Origin: Colwellia sp. C2M11
Lineage (GTDB): Bacteria; Pseudomonadota; Gammaproteobacteria; Enterobacterales; Alteromonadaceae
Direction: 5' to 3'
Assembly: GCF_018860915.1 (NCBI RefSeq)
Contig: NZ_JAHKQD010000043.1
Coordinates: 67,915-102,815, forward strand
Length of the DNA stretch: 34,901 nt
Both the position numbers and the translations under genes were made by a program. A model generated the notes under the pieces. The model saw only the letters and a program-made list of their open reading frames with translations. It did not search any database and had not been told where the DNA came from. Of the stretch, positions 1 to 9,742 are shown piece after piece; position 1 is the first letter of the stretch, and the number at the start of each line of letters is the position of its first letter.

Positions 1-27
1 TTAATGAAACTGGTATTAGTTATTGAT

Positions 28-65
28 GTAGGCAGTAACTAAGCAGCATCTAAATTACTGCCTAC
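28..65. repeat. inverted repeat downstream of leuD
   Basis: An 11-bp perfect inverted repeat, GTAGGCAGTAA (28-38) with TTACTGCCTAC (55-65), is separated by 16 bases and lies 12 bases after the leuD stop. It could be the 3' hairpin of the leu transcript. No T-run follows on the minus strand, so it is not a canonical rho-independent terminator. A role in RNA 3'-end protection is equally possible. Confidence 0.45.
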
Positions 66-76
66 TAATTTGAAGC

Positions 77-673
77 TTACTGCCAAGCCGGCATTTTATC
101 TTCAAACGCTTTAATGGCATCTAATTTATTTAATGTCCAACCAACGCTATCAACACCATTTTCTAAACTGTATTGTTGAAATTCACTTAAGCTGAATTTA
201 AAGACTAAATCACCGCAAGTAACCGTGTTGTTCGGTAAGTCTACAGTAATCGTTAATACTGACTCTGTAGATAGCTTAAATAGCTGCTCCACCTCTTCTT
301 CTGTTAGTTGTATCGGTAAAATCCCAATATTAATACAATTACCATAAAAAATATCAGCAAAACTTGATGAAATAAGCACTTTAAATCCAAACTCTTGTAG
401 AGCCCAAGGCGCGTGTTCACGACTTGAACCACAACCAAAGTTTTCACCGGCTAATAAAATGCTAGCGCCTTTATATTCTGGTTTGTTAATTACAAAGTCA
501 GGATTCTCTTGTGTACCAGCATGATCAAGATAGCGGCTATCGTGAAATAAGTGCACACCAAAACCGATACGTTCAGTTTTTTGTAAAAATTGCTTTGGTA
601 TAATTTGGTCTGTATCTACATTGGCAACATCTAGTGGTGCAACCAAGCCTGTGTGTGTGTTAAATTTTTCCAT
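77..673 (-). CDS. leuD: 3-isopropylmalate dehydratase small subunit
   Basis: LeuD is the small subunit of isopropylmalate isomerase, which converts 2-isopropylmalate to 3-isopropylmalate in leucine synthesis together with LeuC. The 198-residue length is normal for the bacterial subunit. The swivel-domain signature is visible: [15 protein letters not shown] near residues 17-31, and a [19 protein letters not shown] stretch near 74-92 that forms the substrate-binding loop. The ATG at 671-673 has a TGAGGA Shine-Dalgarno about 7 bases upstream. It is the last gene of leuABCD, starting 29 bases after the leuC stop, and is probably controlled by the attenuator upstream of leuA. Nothing is odd in the protein. 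Identification is by family motifs and operon context and is secure. Confidence 0.97.
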   Translation of the reverse strand: MEKFNTHTGLVAPLDVANVDTDQIIPKQFLQKTERIGFGVHLFHDSRYLDHAGTQENPDFVINKPEYKGASILLAGENFGCGSSREHAPWALQEFGFKVLISSSFADIFYGNCINIGILPIQLTEEEVEQLFKLSTESVLTITVDLPNNTVTCGDLVFKFSLSEFQQYSLENGVDSVGWTLNKLDAIKAFEDKMPAWQ

Positions 674-702
674 TTTCTAATCCTCAATAAGCTTGTTGGC
701 AG

Positions 703-2118
703 TTACGCATTTAAATCAACAAAGTGACCAGTGATGGCTGCAGCAGCTGCCATTTCAGGGCTCACTAAGTGAGTACGGCTACCACGGCCTTGACGACCTT
801 CAAAATTACGGTTACTTGTTGACGCACAACGATCACCCGCTTCTAATACATCGTCATTCATGCCTAAACACATTGAACAACCAGGTAAACGCCACTCAAA
901 ACCAGCGTCGATAAATATTTTGTCTAAACCTTCTTGCTCAGCAAGCTCTTTTACGCGGTATGAGCCAGGCACAATAATCGCATCAACACTATCAACCACT
1001 TGTTGTCCTTCATAGCGCTGTACAATGTCTGCTGCTGCACGTAAATCTTCAATACGTGAATTCGTACAAGAGCCAATAAATACTTTATTTACTTGAATAT
1101 CTACCATCTTAGTGCCAGCAGTTAAGTTCATGTACTTAAGGGCATTGATGCAAGACTCTTTTTCAACAGGATCACTGAAATCATCAGGTGAAGGCACTGC
1201 ACCATCAACACTAACCACTTGTCCTGGGTTTGTGCCCCAAGTTACTTGTGCTTTAATATCTTTTGCATCTAATGTTACTACCGCGTCAAACTCAGCACCT
1301 TCATCAGACTTCAAATTGGTCCAATCAATAACCGCTTGCTCAAATACTTCACCTTTAGGGGCGTATTCCTTACCCTTCACATAATCAAATGTTGTTTGAT
1401 CGGGAGCAATTAAACCTGCTTTTGCGCCAAATTCTATACTCATGTTACACACTGTCATACGCTCTTCCATACTAAGCGCTTCAATTGCTTCACCACAGTA
1501 TTCAACAACATAACCAGTTGCTCCAGCACTACCTGTTTTACCAATAATGGCTAAGATAATATCTTTTGCACTGATACCAGCACCAACATTACCTTTAACT
1601 TCAACTTTCATGGTTTTTGCTTTATTTTGACGCAATGTTTGAGTCGCAAAAACGTGCTCTACTTCAGAAGTACCAATACCAAAAGCAAGTGCACCAAAAG
1701 CACCATGTGTTGCCGTATGAGAGTCACCACAAACAATGATAGTACCAGGTAAGGTTAATCCTAATTCCGGTCCCATAACATGGGCGATACCTTGATTTTT
1801 ATGGCCCATACCGAACAATTCAATACCAAATTCTTTACAGTTTTTTTCTAATGCACGTAATTGATTCGCCGCGCCTTCACCCGCCGCATCAATTTTAATA
1901 GAACGTGTTGAAATATTGTGATCCATGGTCGCAATAGTACGTTCAGGATGACGTACTGGGCGGTTATGAAAACGCAAGTTTGCAAAGGCTTGTGGAGACG
2001 TTACTTCATGAATTAAATGACGATCAACATAAAGTAATGGTGTCTCACCCTTAGTTTCTTGAACTAAGTGGCTTTGCCATAATTTTTCATACATAGTTTT
2101 CGGGGTAGACGTAGTCAT
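703..2118 (-). CDS. leuC: 3-isopropylmalate dehydratase large subunit
   Basis: LeuC is the [4Fe-4S] aconitase-family subunit of isopropylmalate isomerase and pairs with LeuD. The frame stays open upstream to 2190, but the start is placed at the ATG at 2116-2118 ([14 protein letters not shown]). It has an AAGAAGAGAG ribosome site just upstream, matches the N-terminus expected for LeuC, and leaves 19 bases after the leuB stop. The longer version would add 24 basic residues and run into leuB. The product is 471 residues, the usual size. Motifs: [20 protein letters not shown] and [17 protein letters not shown], with the cluster cysteines in GSCTNSR and in [11 protein letters not shown] near the C-terminus. 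Third gene of the leu operon. Confidence 0.96.
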   Translation of the reverse strand: MTTSTPKTMYEKLWQSHLVQETKGETPLLYVDRHLIHEVTSPQAFANLRFHNRPVRHPERTIATMDHNISTRSIKIDAAGEGAANQLRALEKNCKEFGIELFGMGHKNQGIAHVMGPELGLTLPGTIIVCGDSHTATHGAFGALAFGIGTSEVEHVFATQTLRQNKAKTMKVEVKGNVGAGISAKDIILAIIGKTGSAGATGYVVEYCGEAIEALSMEERMTVCNMSIEFGAKAGLIAPDQTTFDYVKGKEYAPKGEVFEQAVIDWTNLKSDEGAEFDAVVTLDAKDIKAQVTWGTNPGQVVSVDGAVPSPDDFSDPVEKESCINALKYMNLTAGTKMVDIQVNKVFIGSCTNSRIEDLRAAADIVQRYEGQQVVDSVDAIIVPGSYRVKELAEQEGLDKIFIDAGFEWRLPGCSMCLGMNDDVLEAGDRCASTSNRNFEGRQGRGSRTHLVSPEMAAAAAITGHFVDLNA

Positions 2119-2137
2119 TTTAAGCGCTCTCTTCTTC

Positions 2138-3247
<1,110 letters not shown>

Positions 3248-3345
3248 TTAAATTTTTGAATTACGGTTTAAAATTGCGCTTAGATGATGCATATTTAATA
3301 AAAACAGCTTAAATAGTAAATGTATTCTGAAATTTTATGCATCTG

Positions 3346-3373
3346 GCAGACGCTAAAGTACTTTAACGCCTGC
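3346..3373 (-). other. intercistronic hairpin between leuA and leuB
   Basis: A 28-base near-palindrome lies 16 bases after the leuA stop. On the minus strand (the mRNA sense) its two 14-base arms pair along their length with two G-U wobbles. The same positions would be A-C mismatches in the plus-strand RNA, so the fold fits the leu mRNA. There is no T-run, so simple rho-independent termination is unlikely. RNA processing, mRNA stabilisation or partial attenuation of leuBCD are the plausible roles. Confidence 0.5.
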
Positions 3374-3389
3374 GACAGTGTTTTTGTGT

Positions 3390-5006
3390 TTACTTTTTAG
3401 CTGACTTTAAATCAGCAATTGTTATAGCACGGTGAATACTATTTAGTGCATGAATCAATGCTTGGCCTGAAGCTTCAATAACATCAGTTTCTAAACCATA
3501 GCCATGAAAGTTTCGCCCTTGCCAAGTAATCACTAAATCTGCTTGTCCTAAGCCATCTTCACCTGAGCCTTTATTTGAAATTGTGTAATCACTCACTTCA
3601 AATTCAATATCAACACTTTGTTTAATTGCTTGATAAAGCGCATCTACCGGCCCGTTACCTGTAGCGGCGTGTACTTTACTGTTATTTGCTTCACCTTCAA
3701 CAGACGCTTCACCTGAGATTAGTTTAATGCTGGCGGTCGCAAAATCACCATCGCCACATTGTACATTGATTCGTTCTAGCCTGAAAAAGTCTTTCAAATC
3801 TTTTTGTTGTAATTTAAATACTAACGCTTCTAAATCGTCATCGAAAACTTGGCCTTTTTTATCCGCTAACGCTAAGAAATCTGCATAAAGCTCTTCAATT
3901 TCATAGTCCGATTCTTTATAACCTAAACTTTCCATGCGGTGCTTAATAACATGACGACCGCTACGCGAGGTTAAGTTTAATTTTGTTTTTGCAATACCGA
4001 CACTTTCAGGCGTCATTATTTCATAGGTATTGCTGGCTTTTAACATTCCATCTTGGTGAATACCTGACGAATGACTGAAGGCGTTGCCGCCAACAATTGC
4101 TTTGTTTAATTGCACCGGCATATTACAAACAGTGCTTACTAATTTTGAAGTACGAGCAATTTCTTGATGGTTAATATTAGTATGTACGCCTAACAAGGCT
4201 TGGCGTGTTTGCATGATCATCGCCACTTCTTCTAAAGAACAGTTACCTGCACGTTCCCCAATACCATTAATAGTACATTCAATTTGACGAGCTCCTGCTT
4301 GCACTGCTGCCATTGAATTAGCCACCGCTAAACCTAAATCGTTATGGCAATGCACTGAAATAATTGCTTTATCAATATTTGGTACGCGGTTAAATAGGTT
4401 GGTAATAATCCCTTGAAACTCAAAAGGTAGCGTGTAGCCGACAGTATCAGGAATATTTACTGTTGTCGCACCTGCGGTAATTGCGGCTTCGACCATACGG
4501 CATAAATTATCAATAGGTGTACGGCCAGCATCCTCACAAGAAAACTCAACATCATCAGTAAATTTACGTGCATATTTCACTGCATGTACTGCCATAGCTT
4601 GAACGTCAGCAAACTCTTTCTTCAATTTTTGTTGTACATGAACATCTGATGTAGAAATAAATGTATGGATACGGAATTGTTCTGCTACTTTTAATGATTG
4701 TGCGCACGCGTCGATATCGGCTTCTACTGCACGGGCTAATCCACAAACACGGGCATTTTTAATTGTACGTGCTATTTGTTGAACTGATTCAAAGTCGCCA
4801 GGAGAAGAAACAGGAAAACCTACTTCCATAATATCTACGCCTAAACGTTCAAGCGATAATGCAATTTGTAATTTTTCATGCACAGACAAACTGGCATTTA
4901 GTGCTTGTTCACCATCACGTAACGTGGTGTCAAAAATAATCACATTATCTGTTGAGGACGAATTATTTGTAGCTGAACCTGGTGAGGTTGATGTGATATT
5001 GCTCAT
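3390..5006 (-). CDS. leuA: 2-isopropylmalate synthase
   Basis: LeuA condenses acetyl-CoA with 2-oxoisovalerate, the first committed and feedback-inhibited step of leucine synthesis. The N-terminal DRE-TIM barrel is evident from [17 protein letters not shown] (Asp26, Arg30, Asp31) and the metal-binding HCHND (His219, His221). [17 protein letters not shown] and [15 protein letters not shown] complete the catalytic core. The last ~150 residues, including the [18 protein letters not shown] segment, match the leucine-sensing regulatory domain. At 538 residues it is slightly longer than typical because of a Ser/Thr/Asn-rich N-terminal tail of about 20 residues. The ATG at 5004-5006 has AAGGATA upstream. 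It is the first structural gene after the leader peptide and attenuator. Confidence 0.97.
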   Translation of the reverse strand: MSNITSTSPGSATNNSSSTDNVIIFDTTLRDGEQALNASLSVHEKLQIALSLERLGVDIMEVGFPVSSPGDFESVQQIARTIKNARVCGLARAVEADIDACAQSLKVAEQFRIHTFISTSDVHVQQKLKKEFADVQAMAVHAVKYARKFTDDVEFSCEDAGRTPIDNLCRMVEAAITAGATTVNIPDTVGYTLPFEFQGIITNLFNRVPNIDKAIISVHCHNDLGLAVANSMAAVQAGARQIECTINGIGERAGNCSLEEVAMIMQTRQALLGVHTNINHQEIARTSKLVSTVCNMPVQLNKAIVGGNAFSHSSGIHQDGMLKASNTYEIMTPESVGIAKTKLNLTSRSGRHVIKHRMESLGYKESDYEIEELYADFLALADKKGQVFDDDLEALVFKLQQKDLKDFFRLERINVQCGDGDFATASIKLISGEASVEGEANNSKVHAATGNGPVDALYQAIKQSVDIEFEVSDYTISNKGSGEDGLGQADLVITWQGRNFHGYGLETDVIEASGQALIHALNSIHRAITIADLKSAKK

Positions 5007-5084
5007 GTTTGTATCCTTGTATGCCTAATATTGTTACTAATACTGTTTGCTAATATTATTAAAAAACTAACCAACGCATAGACG

Positions 5085-5116
5085 TAAAAAAACCCGCGTT
5101 AGTTAGCGCGGGTTTT
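5085..5116 (-). terminator. leu attenuator (rho-independent terminator)
   Basis: A 10-bp perfect stem, AAAACCCGCG (5089-5098) with CGCGGGTTTT (5107-5116), has an 8-base loop. On the minus strand it is followed by seven T residues (5092 down to 5086). It sits between the leader peptide and leuA, 82 bases before the leuA start, exactly where the terminator of a transcription-attenuated amino acid operon should be. Confidence 0.9.
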
Positions 5117-5198
5117 AATTATTTATTATCTGTTTTTATTTTTAGAGTAACCTCTTATTGAGTAATCTCTGAAAATGTTAATTAATAAGCAATAAAAC

Positions 5199-5264
5199 CT
5201 AGCCGCGCACTTTGAGTGCGAGGAGGAGGAGGTTAATTGTATTGTGCTTAATTAATTTAATCAT
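5199..5264 (-). CDS. leuL: leu operon leader peptide
   Basis: A 21-residue frame, MIKLIKHNTINLLLLALKVRG, begins with ATG at 5262-5264 and ends with TAG at 5199-5201. It contains six Leu codons, four of them consecutive CTC, a codon little used in the AT-rich leu genes around it, where TTA dominates. A purine stretch AAAAAGAA precedes the ATG. Right after the CTC run a CGCACT/AGTGCG hairpin (5206-5220) can serve as the pause structure, and the terminator lies 82 bases downstream. By analogy with enterobacterial leu operons, ribosome stalling when charged tRNA-Leu is scarce would favour antitermination. The specific antiterminator fold was not worked out. The frame is too short for routine ORF calling. 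Confidence 0.88.
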   Translation of the reverse strand: MIKLIKHNTINLLLLALKVRG

Positions 5265-5362
5265 TTCTTTTTCGTTATTAGCATTCATTATTGGTATTTG
5301 TTTAAAAATGTAAAAAAAGCTAATAAGTATTCTCTTTTAAGTAAAAACTATTCAATATGCTA

Positions 5363-5392
5363 TTAATAACGCATTTACCTAATTAGTGTCAA
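5363..5392 (-). promoter_or_regulatory. probable leu operon promoter
   Basis: On the minus strand a perfect -35 TTGACA (5392-5387) is followed after 18 bases by TATTAA (5368-5363). Transcription would start near 5356, giving about 90 bases of RNA before the leader peptide ATG. The 18-base spacer is one above optimum and no experiment supports the start site. Confidence 0.6.
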
Positions 5393-5406
5393 TGATTTAA
5401 TTGTAT

Positions 5407-5432
5407 AGCGCTATAACAAAGCGCTATAACAA
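5407..5432. repeat. tandem 13-bp repeat upstream of the leu promoter
   Basis: AGCGCTATAACAA occurs twice back to back (5407-5419 and 5420-5432). Each copy starts with the palindrome AGCGCT, and the first lies within TATAGCGCTATA (5404-5415). The pair sits 15-40 bases upstream of the leu -35 box, a usual position for an activator site. No regulator is encoded nearby to assign it to. Confidence 0.5.
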
Positions 5433-5537
5433 AGGATATAAGTGAGCTTTAATGACACTTTAGTACAGATGAATTTACTGTATTATTGGCTTGTTTACGA
5501 TTAGCACCATAAAACGAGTTTGCTTAAATTTATGCAG

Positions 5538-6275
5538 TTAGCCCAAGCGTTGTAAGGCTTGAACAACACGTTCAACATCTTCAGGAACATCAATAGCCAT
5601 AGAGCCACTATCAACTTTTATCATTTGTACGCTGTAGTTAGATTCTAGAAACCTTAATATTTCAATATCTTCAACTAACTCTAATGGTGTTTTTTTCTGA
5701 TTGGCTAAAAAGAATTTAAGATGCGCCTTAGAGAAAGCGTAAATGCACACTTGTTTATGCGCAAATTTGAATTCACCATTTTTTGTCAATGGAATACCTG
5801 CACGGCTCATATACAAAAGTTTGCCTGATTGATCGCAAACTACTTTAGGTACAGTGGTAGAATTAAATTCACGTTCATCAGTAATTTCGCACATAGCATT
5901 AACAACAGCACCATCACCGGCTAAATAAGCACTAACTACGGTATTAATATCGTCAGGACTTATTAACGGCTCATCTCCTTGTACATTGATAATAAAATCA
6001 CAATCAAGGGTTTGGTTTGCTTCGGCAAGTCTGTCCGTGCCAGTTAAACAATTACTGCTTGTTCTTATTACCGCGCCGCCAAAGCGTGTAACAACATTTT
6101 CAATATTATCACTATCGGTTGCAACATAGACTTTTTCGGTGCCTACTGCTTCACAACAAAGCTCCCAAACATGCTGAATCATAGGTTTTCCACAAAGATC
6201 GATTAATGGTTTTCCTGGAAAGCGAGAAGATTGAAATCTTGCTGGAATAACAACGGCAAAGTTTTGTGTATTCAT
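5538..6275 (-). CDS. kdsB: CMP-3-deoxy-ulosonate cytidylyltransferase (KdsB family)
   Basis: This is a sugar-acid nucleotidyltransferase that would activate Kdo, or a related 3-deoxy-octulosonate, as the CMP sugar using CTP. Visible motifs are VIPARFQSSRFPGKPL (residues 9-24, nucleotide loop), LTGTDRLAE, NVQGDEPLISP with the metal-binding acids, and IDVPEDVERV near the end. The 245-residue length is typical. The start overlaps the stop of the upstream HAD gene by 4 bases (ATGA), so the two are translationally coupled. The C-terminal half (KKTPLELVEDIEILRFLES) differs from the enterobacterial form. It may therefore be a pathway-specific paralogue, like KpsU of capsule clusters or the Shewanella enzyme acting on the 8-amino analogue of Kdo, rather than the housekeeping copy. 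Confidence 0.85.
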   Translation of the reverse strand: MNTQNFAVVIPARFQSSRFPGKPLIDLCGKPMIQHVWELCCEAVGTEKVYVATDSDNIENVVTRFGGAVIRTSSNCLTGTDRLAEANQTLDCDFIINVQGDEPLISPDDINTVVSAYLAGDGAVVNAMCEITDEREFNSTTVPKVVCDQSGKLLYMSRAGIPLTKNGEFKFAHKQVCIYAFSKAHLKFFLANQKKTPLELVEDIEILRFLESNYSVQMIKVDSGSMAIDVPEDVERVVQALQRLG

Positions 6276-6937
6276 AGTTCTTTTAAAACCTCTTCAAAGG
6301 AGTTAATTATTCGATAATTATATTTTAAGCATAAAGCGCGCATTTTCTCTTCAACGTTTGATAATGGGCTGTAAAATATAAAATCGATATTATTATCTTT
6401 TGCTGCTTCAAGGTCAGATACTGCATCGCCTATCATTACTGCTGTTGATGTTGGGTGATTAGCTAAAACCTGAGTAACATGATTAACCTTTTTTTCAGGC
6501 GAACCGAGTATTTCTATAAAGTGATGATCTAATGCCCGTTGTTGAAAAACATCTCTTAGCTCTTGTTGCTCTGAGCCACTTGCAACATATTTTATTGCGC
6601 TGCTTTTAACAAAGATGTCATTGATGAATGGGGTGCTGTCAGCCAGTAAATATAAGCTTTTACACTTTCTTGAATAAGAGGCTAATAAATCAGCTTTAAA
6701 TTGCTCAGCCATTGAAGCACTGATATTGAGTAGTTCTTTTACAAAATAATCAACATGATAGAACCTAGACTTACCAAAGTTTTCGGCAAAAAATAGCGCG
6801 CAGCGGTTTACTTCATCTGTAGTGATATCAAATTCAGTTAACGCACTTCTCATCGCGTCAATTTTTAAAGTATTCGAATCAAGTATTACCCCATCACAAT
6901 CAAAGATAAGTAGATCGTAATCACTAAACAGGCGCAT
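6272..6937 (-). CDS. HAD-superfamily phosphatase
   Basis: A 221-residue haloacid-dehalogenase-family hydrolase, expected in the cytosol. Motif I is FDCDGVILDSN with the nucleophile Asp13 and general acid Asp15. Motif II is the Ser of VASGSEQQ. Motif III/IV is MIGDAVSDLEAAKDNN (GD..SD). An alpha-helical cap lies between residues ~20 and ~90. The start overlaps the end of the aldolase gene by 14 bases, and the stop overlaps kdsB by 4 bases, so the product very likely acts on the same metabolite. A sugar-acid phosphate phosphatase, equivalent in position to KdsC or to the phosphatases of nonulosonate pathways, is the natural guess. The actual substrate cannot be read from sequence. Confidence 0.8.
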   Translation of the reverse strand: MRLFSDYDLLIFDCDGVILDSNTLKIDAMRSALTEFDITTDEVNRCALFFAENFGKSRFYHVDYFVKELLNISASMAEQFKADLLASYSRKCKSLYLLADSTPFINDIFVKSSAIKYVASGSEQQELRDVFQQRALDHHFIEILGSPEKKVNHVTQVLANHPTSTAVMIGDAVSDLEAAKDNNIDFIFYSPLSNVEEKMRALCLKYNYRIINSFEEVLKEL

Positions 6938-8537
6938 AAATTGATCCTTGAGTAATAGGGTAAGTTGTTGGTGTTAGTGCTAATAAATGATGACTAATTT
7001 GGAAGTTTTGCATTAAATTGAGCGTTTCAAGCATTTCTAATTGACGTGTATCATTACTATCATAACCATTAAAACCAACGAGTGTTACGTTATTGGCTTT
7101 CATGTTTTCAGCAACCGAGAAGGCATAAGCAACGGTTATATCAAAAGGAATCACACAGCTTGTTTCTTCTGTATAAAACTCACCTGTTTGTACTGCTAGG
7201 CCATAATCCATTAATGGGCAACTTGGTGAAAACAGTGCTAGCTCTTCATTACTAAATCTATGTTTTGGTAAAATTACCGGCTTTACTAGCGTATTATAGC
7301 TTGCTGACTCAGAAAGAAATTTGTTGTTGTGAGATAAACAATAATAATCAACAAAATCACTTAATTCAGTAATGACGTTAATCGCGATTACAATAGGATT
7401 TTTCTTCTGAATATAAGCAATGACATCAGGTAAATATTTATGTAAACCAGGGCCATTGGCAATAATTAATACTTCTCTGTTGGCCGCTATATTACATAAA
7501 ACGGATGTACCACTGACTGGCTTTTTCTCGCCAGAGAAAGATAGAGCAGAGCGATAGACATCACTCACATAAGAAGATTTATTTTCTTGTTGGCTTAAAT
7601 ACTCAATCGCGCCAATAACTTCATCAGTACCAAAGTGGCTATCAGACAATAGGTTTTGAATATAAGTTGGGTGTAAGTTATTTTGAGCACCTAAAAAGTA
7701 CAATAAATTACTGCCCCAGCCACATTTTTTTTGCATTTTTTCAAAATGACGAATGGCTAACTCATAAACGGGGGCAGCAACATAATTATTTTCTTCTTGG
7801 GAAACTACGGCTAATAAGTTTTCTGTTTGTGCATTACCAGCACCACGACCCATACCTGTAATGGTACTGTCTAACCACTTAACACCAACACTACGTGCAG
7901 TTAAGCAGTTATCAAGCGCTTTTGCCATATTATTATGGGTATGAATACCTAGCTCACCTTGCCAATGTTCTCTTAAGGCTGATACGATACGTTTAACTTC
8001 GTTGCCATCCATATTACCTAGTGAGTCGGCAAAATATAAAACATCTAAACCCGCCCAGCTTTGTGCTATTTTTGCTTTTTCAGCGATTAATGAAGAAGGC
8101 TTACCACCCGCTTGCATTAAGTTATAGCCAACAATATAGCCTTTATTTTTAAGCGCTTTAACAATAGGCTCTGAGTGTTCTACTTCATGAAAATGTGCAG
8201 CAATACGAACTAAGTCCACTTTACTTTTAGCACGATCAACAAATAAGGCATCAACAGCATCTTCAACTGATAGGTTAGCATTTAAAATAGTTTTAGCGTC
8301 TATCATTACGCCATAAGTTGGGCCTTCAGGTAAATCTAAACGATTAAGGAAATCCTCAGAGGTATAAGCAAAAGCGCCAAGGAAACCCGGTTGGGCAAAG
8401 TTTCTTAAACCTAACTCAACATAATCGATTTTGGCTGCGACCATCGCAAGAATATAAGCTTGTACAACATCAGGTGAAAAATCCCAATGATTATAGTATC
8501 CGCCATCACGTAAGGTACAATCTAAAATTTTAAACAT
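6924..8537 (-). CDS. two-domain DRE-TIM aldolase fusion, envelope-sugar cluster
   Basis: Residues 1-~300 form an HMGL-like DRE-TIM metallo-aldolase barrel. It has LDCTLRDGGYYNHWDF (Arg10, Asp11) and the metal-binding HTHNN (His199, His201), close to 4-hydroxy-2-oxoacid aldolases that join pyruvate to an aldehyde. Residues ~350-537 are a second domain beginning EVLIIANGPGLHKYL (NGPG at 361-364), followed by alternating hydrophobic strands (IVIAINV, VTLVGFNG). It resembles Rossmann-like DUF115 or sialyltransferase-like folds, but the assignment is uncertain. The ATG at 8535-8537 has AAGGA 8 bases upstream. The gene leads a tight set with the HAD phosphatase and kdsB, which suggests it makes the carbon skeleton of the sugar that KdsB activates. 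That role is inferred, not shown. Confidence 0.75.
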   Translation of the reverse strand: MFKILDCTLRDGGYYNHWDFSPDVVQAYILAMVAAKIDYVELGLRNFAQPGFLGAFAYTSEDFLNRLDLPEGPTYGVMIDAKTILNANLSVEDAVDALFVDRAKSKVDLVRIAAHFHEVEHSEPIVKALKNKGYIVGYNLMQAGGKPSSLIAEKAKIAQSWAGLDVLYFADSLGNMDGNEVKRIVSALREHWQGELGIHTHNNMAKALDNCLTARSVGVKWLDSTITGMGRGAGNAQTENLLAVVSQEENNYVAAPVYELAIRHFEKMQKKCGWGSNLLYFLGAQNNLHPTYIQNLLSDSHFGTDEVIGAIEYLSQQENKSSYVSDVYRSALSFSGEKKPVSGTSVLCNIAANREVLIIANGPGLHKYLPDVIAYIQKKNPIVIAINVITELSDFVDYYCLSHNNKFLSESASYNTLVKPVILPKHRFSNEELALFSPSCPLMDYGLAVQTGEFYTEETSCVIPFDITVAYAFSVAENMKANNVTLVGFNGYDSNDTRQLEMLETLNLMQNFQISHHLLALTPTTYPITQGSIYAPV

Positions 8538-8601
8538 TTACTAATTCCTTTGGAATTTTTAGTGAAAACTTTTTAGTAAAAGCTTCTTTAATAAAAAAGC
8601 G

Positions 8602-9651
8602 TTAAACAGGCTCAAGCGACAGAAACGTTATACCCAAACTATGAAATAGATTTTTCAGTTGTTTTGACATATCACTATTTACTTCAAATGCTTGTACCGT
8701 TACCTTGGGCTTAAGCCATTTTGCGGTTAACAGTGCTGTTGATACATCACCAATAATCGATGTGTCGTTAGACAGCTTAGGTAAAAGAAGTTCCATTCCT
8801 AAGGTATTTGGTAGCGCAATGCTCTCTGGAAACATCTGTGTTAATAACGCCATATCTTTACTTTTAGGATGTGCTTTTATAGCAATATTCTGAGGCTGAA
8901 AATGTTTAAGAATAGTGTTTTTGATTTGCTGTAAAAATTGCGGGTTTTTTAAATAAAAAGATTCGTTGGGTAAACATAAAACCGCTTTTACATTACTAAA
9001 ATTGATAGTATTTAAGGTGTCGTATTTTTGAATTAAAAACGCATTAACATCAAGGAAAGCCTGGCTTGAAAAAATCTCTTGATCAAGTGCAATAAGTTCT
9101 TTCGTTTTTAATAACGGGTGAGCTTCTTCAGGTACGGCCAAATAAGCTTTTGAAATCCAACTTGAACTACCTGTGGTTAAGGGGTTTTTCCACCATAAAC
9201 CATAAATGAGTTTTTTTAGTGTTGGATCTATATATTGATGTACTATGCTATTGATAGATTTATGCCCAAGGTAGCTTACCGTACCATCATCAATATAAAT
9301 GCCTTCCACCTCAGCATTTACCTTGCTTGCTTGATGCATAGCAAATTGAAACTCCATTCTTCTATCGCTACCAGTAAATATCCGATCAGGTATTGTTGAC
9401 GAGATTAACGCTTTTAACTGAGCAAAGCGTACTTTTCTTTTAGAAAACTTAGCTTGCTCATCGTCAACAGATAGTTCATAGGTTTGTTGGAAAATGTCAG
9501 TGCAATGTCGAGTCGCTTTTGAATACTGCTGTGCGGTTTCTTCATTTTTACTAATGAAGATAGCAATATTGTTATCACCTTGATGCGAAATCGCTAAATT
9601 AGTCGCAATGAAAAAATGTAAAGGTGATGATATAAAAAAATAATTAGTCAT
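8602..9651 (-). CDS. sialyltransferase-like glycosyltransferase (GT52/polysialyltransferase type)
   Basis: A 349-residue protein resembling bacterial sialyl/ulosonyl transferases. The N-terminus, TNYFFISSPLHFFIATNLA, is typical of this group. It carries the two hallmark motifs, D/E-D/E-G as IYIDDGTVSYLG (Asp121, Asp122, Gly123) and HP as AIKAHPKS (His261, Pro262), followed by a Ser-Thr pair in GDVSTALL (304-305), the third motif of the superfamily. No signal peptide is visible, so it would act on cytoplasmic-face glycans using a CMP sugar. The ATG at 9649-9651 is preferred over the in-frame TTG at 9672. Its ribosome site is weak (GAGAG, 14 bases upstream). It lies 64 bases upstream of the aldolase-HAD-kdsB set, which could supply the donor. 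Overall identity is motif-based. Confidence 0.65.
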   Translation of the reverse strand: MTNYFFISSPLHFFIATNLAISHQGDNNIAIFISKNEETAQQYSKATRHCTDIFQQTYELSVDDEQAKFSKRKVRFAQLKALISSTIPDRIFTGSDRRMEFQFAMHQASKVNAEVEGIYIDDGTVSYLGHKSINSIVHQYIDPTLKKLIYGLWWKNPLTTGSSSWISKAYLAVPEEAHPLLKTKELIALDQEIFSSQAFLDVNAFLIQKYDTLNTINFSNVKAVLCLPNESFYLKNPQFLQQIKNTILKHFQPQNIAIKAHPKSKDMALLTQMFPESIALPNTLGMELLLPKLSNDTSIIGDVSTALLTAKWLKPKVTVQAFEVNSDMSKQLKNLFHSLGITFLSLEPV

Positions 9652-9742
9652 AACGATTATTGAAACTCTCAATTGCTCTTTGTCTAAGCTTAACTATCTC
9701 TTAGCTTAGGTGTATGTCTATCGTAAGCAAAGTTACGTAGGT

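Noticed and set aside
5206..5220. Terminator at the end of the leader peptide
   Set aside because: A stem of only 6 bp with no T-run; better read as the attenuation pause hairpin.
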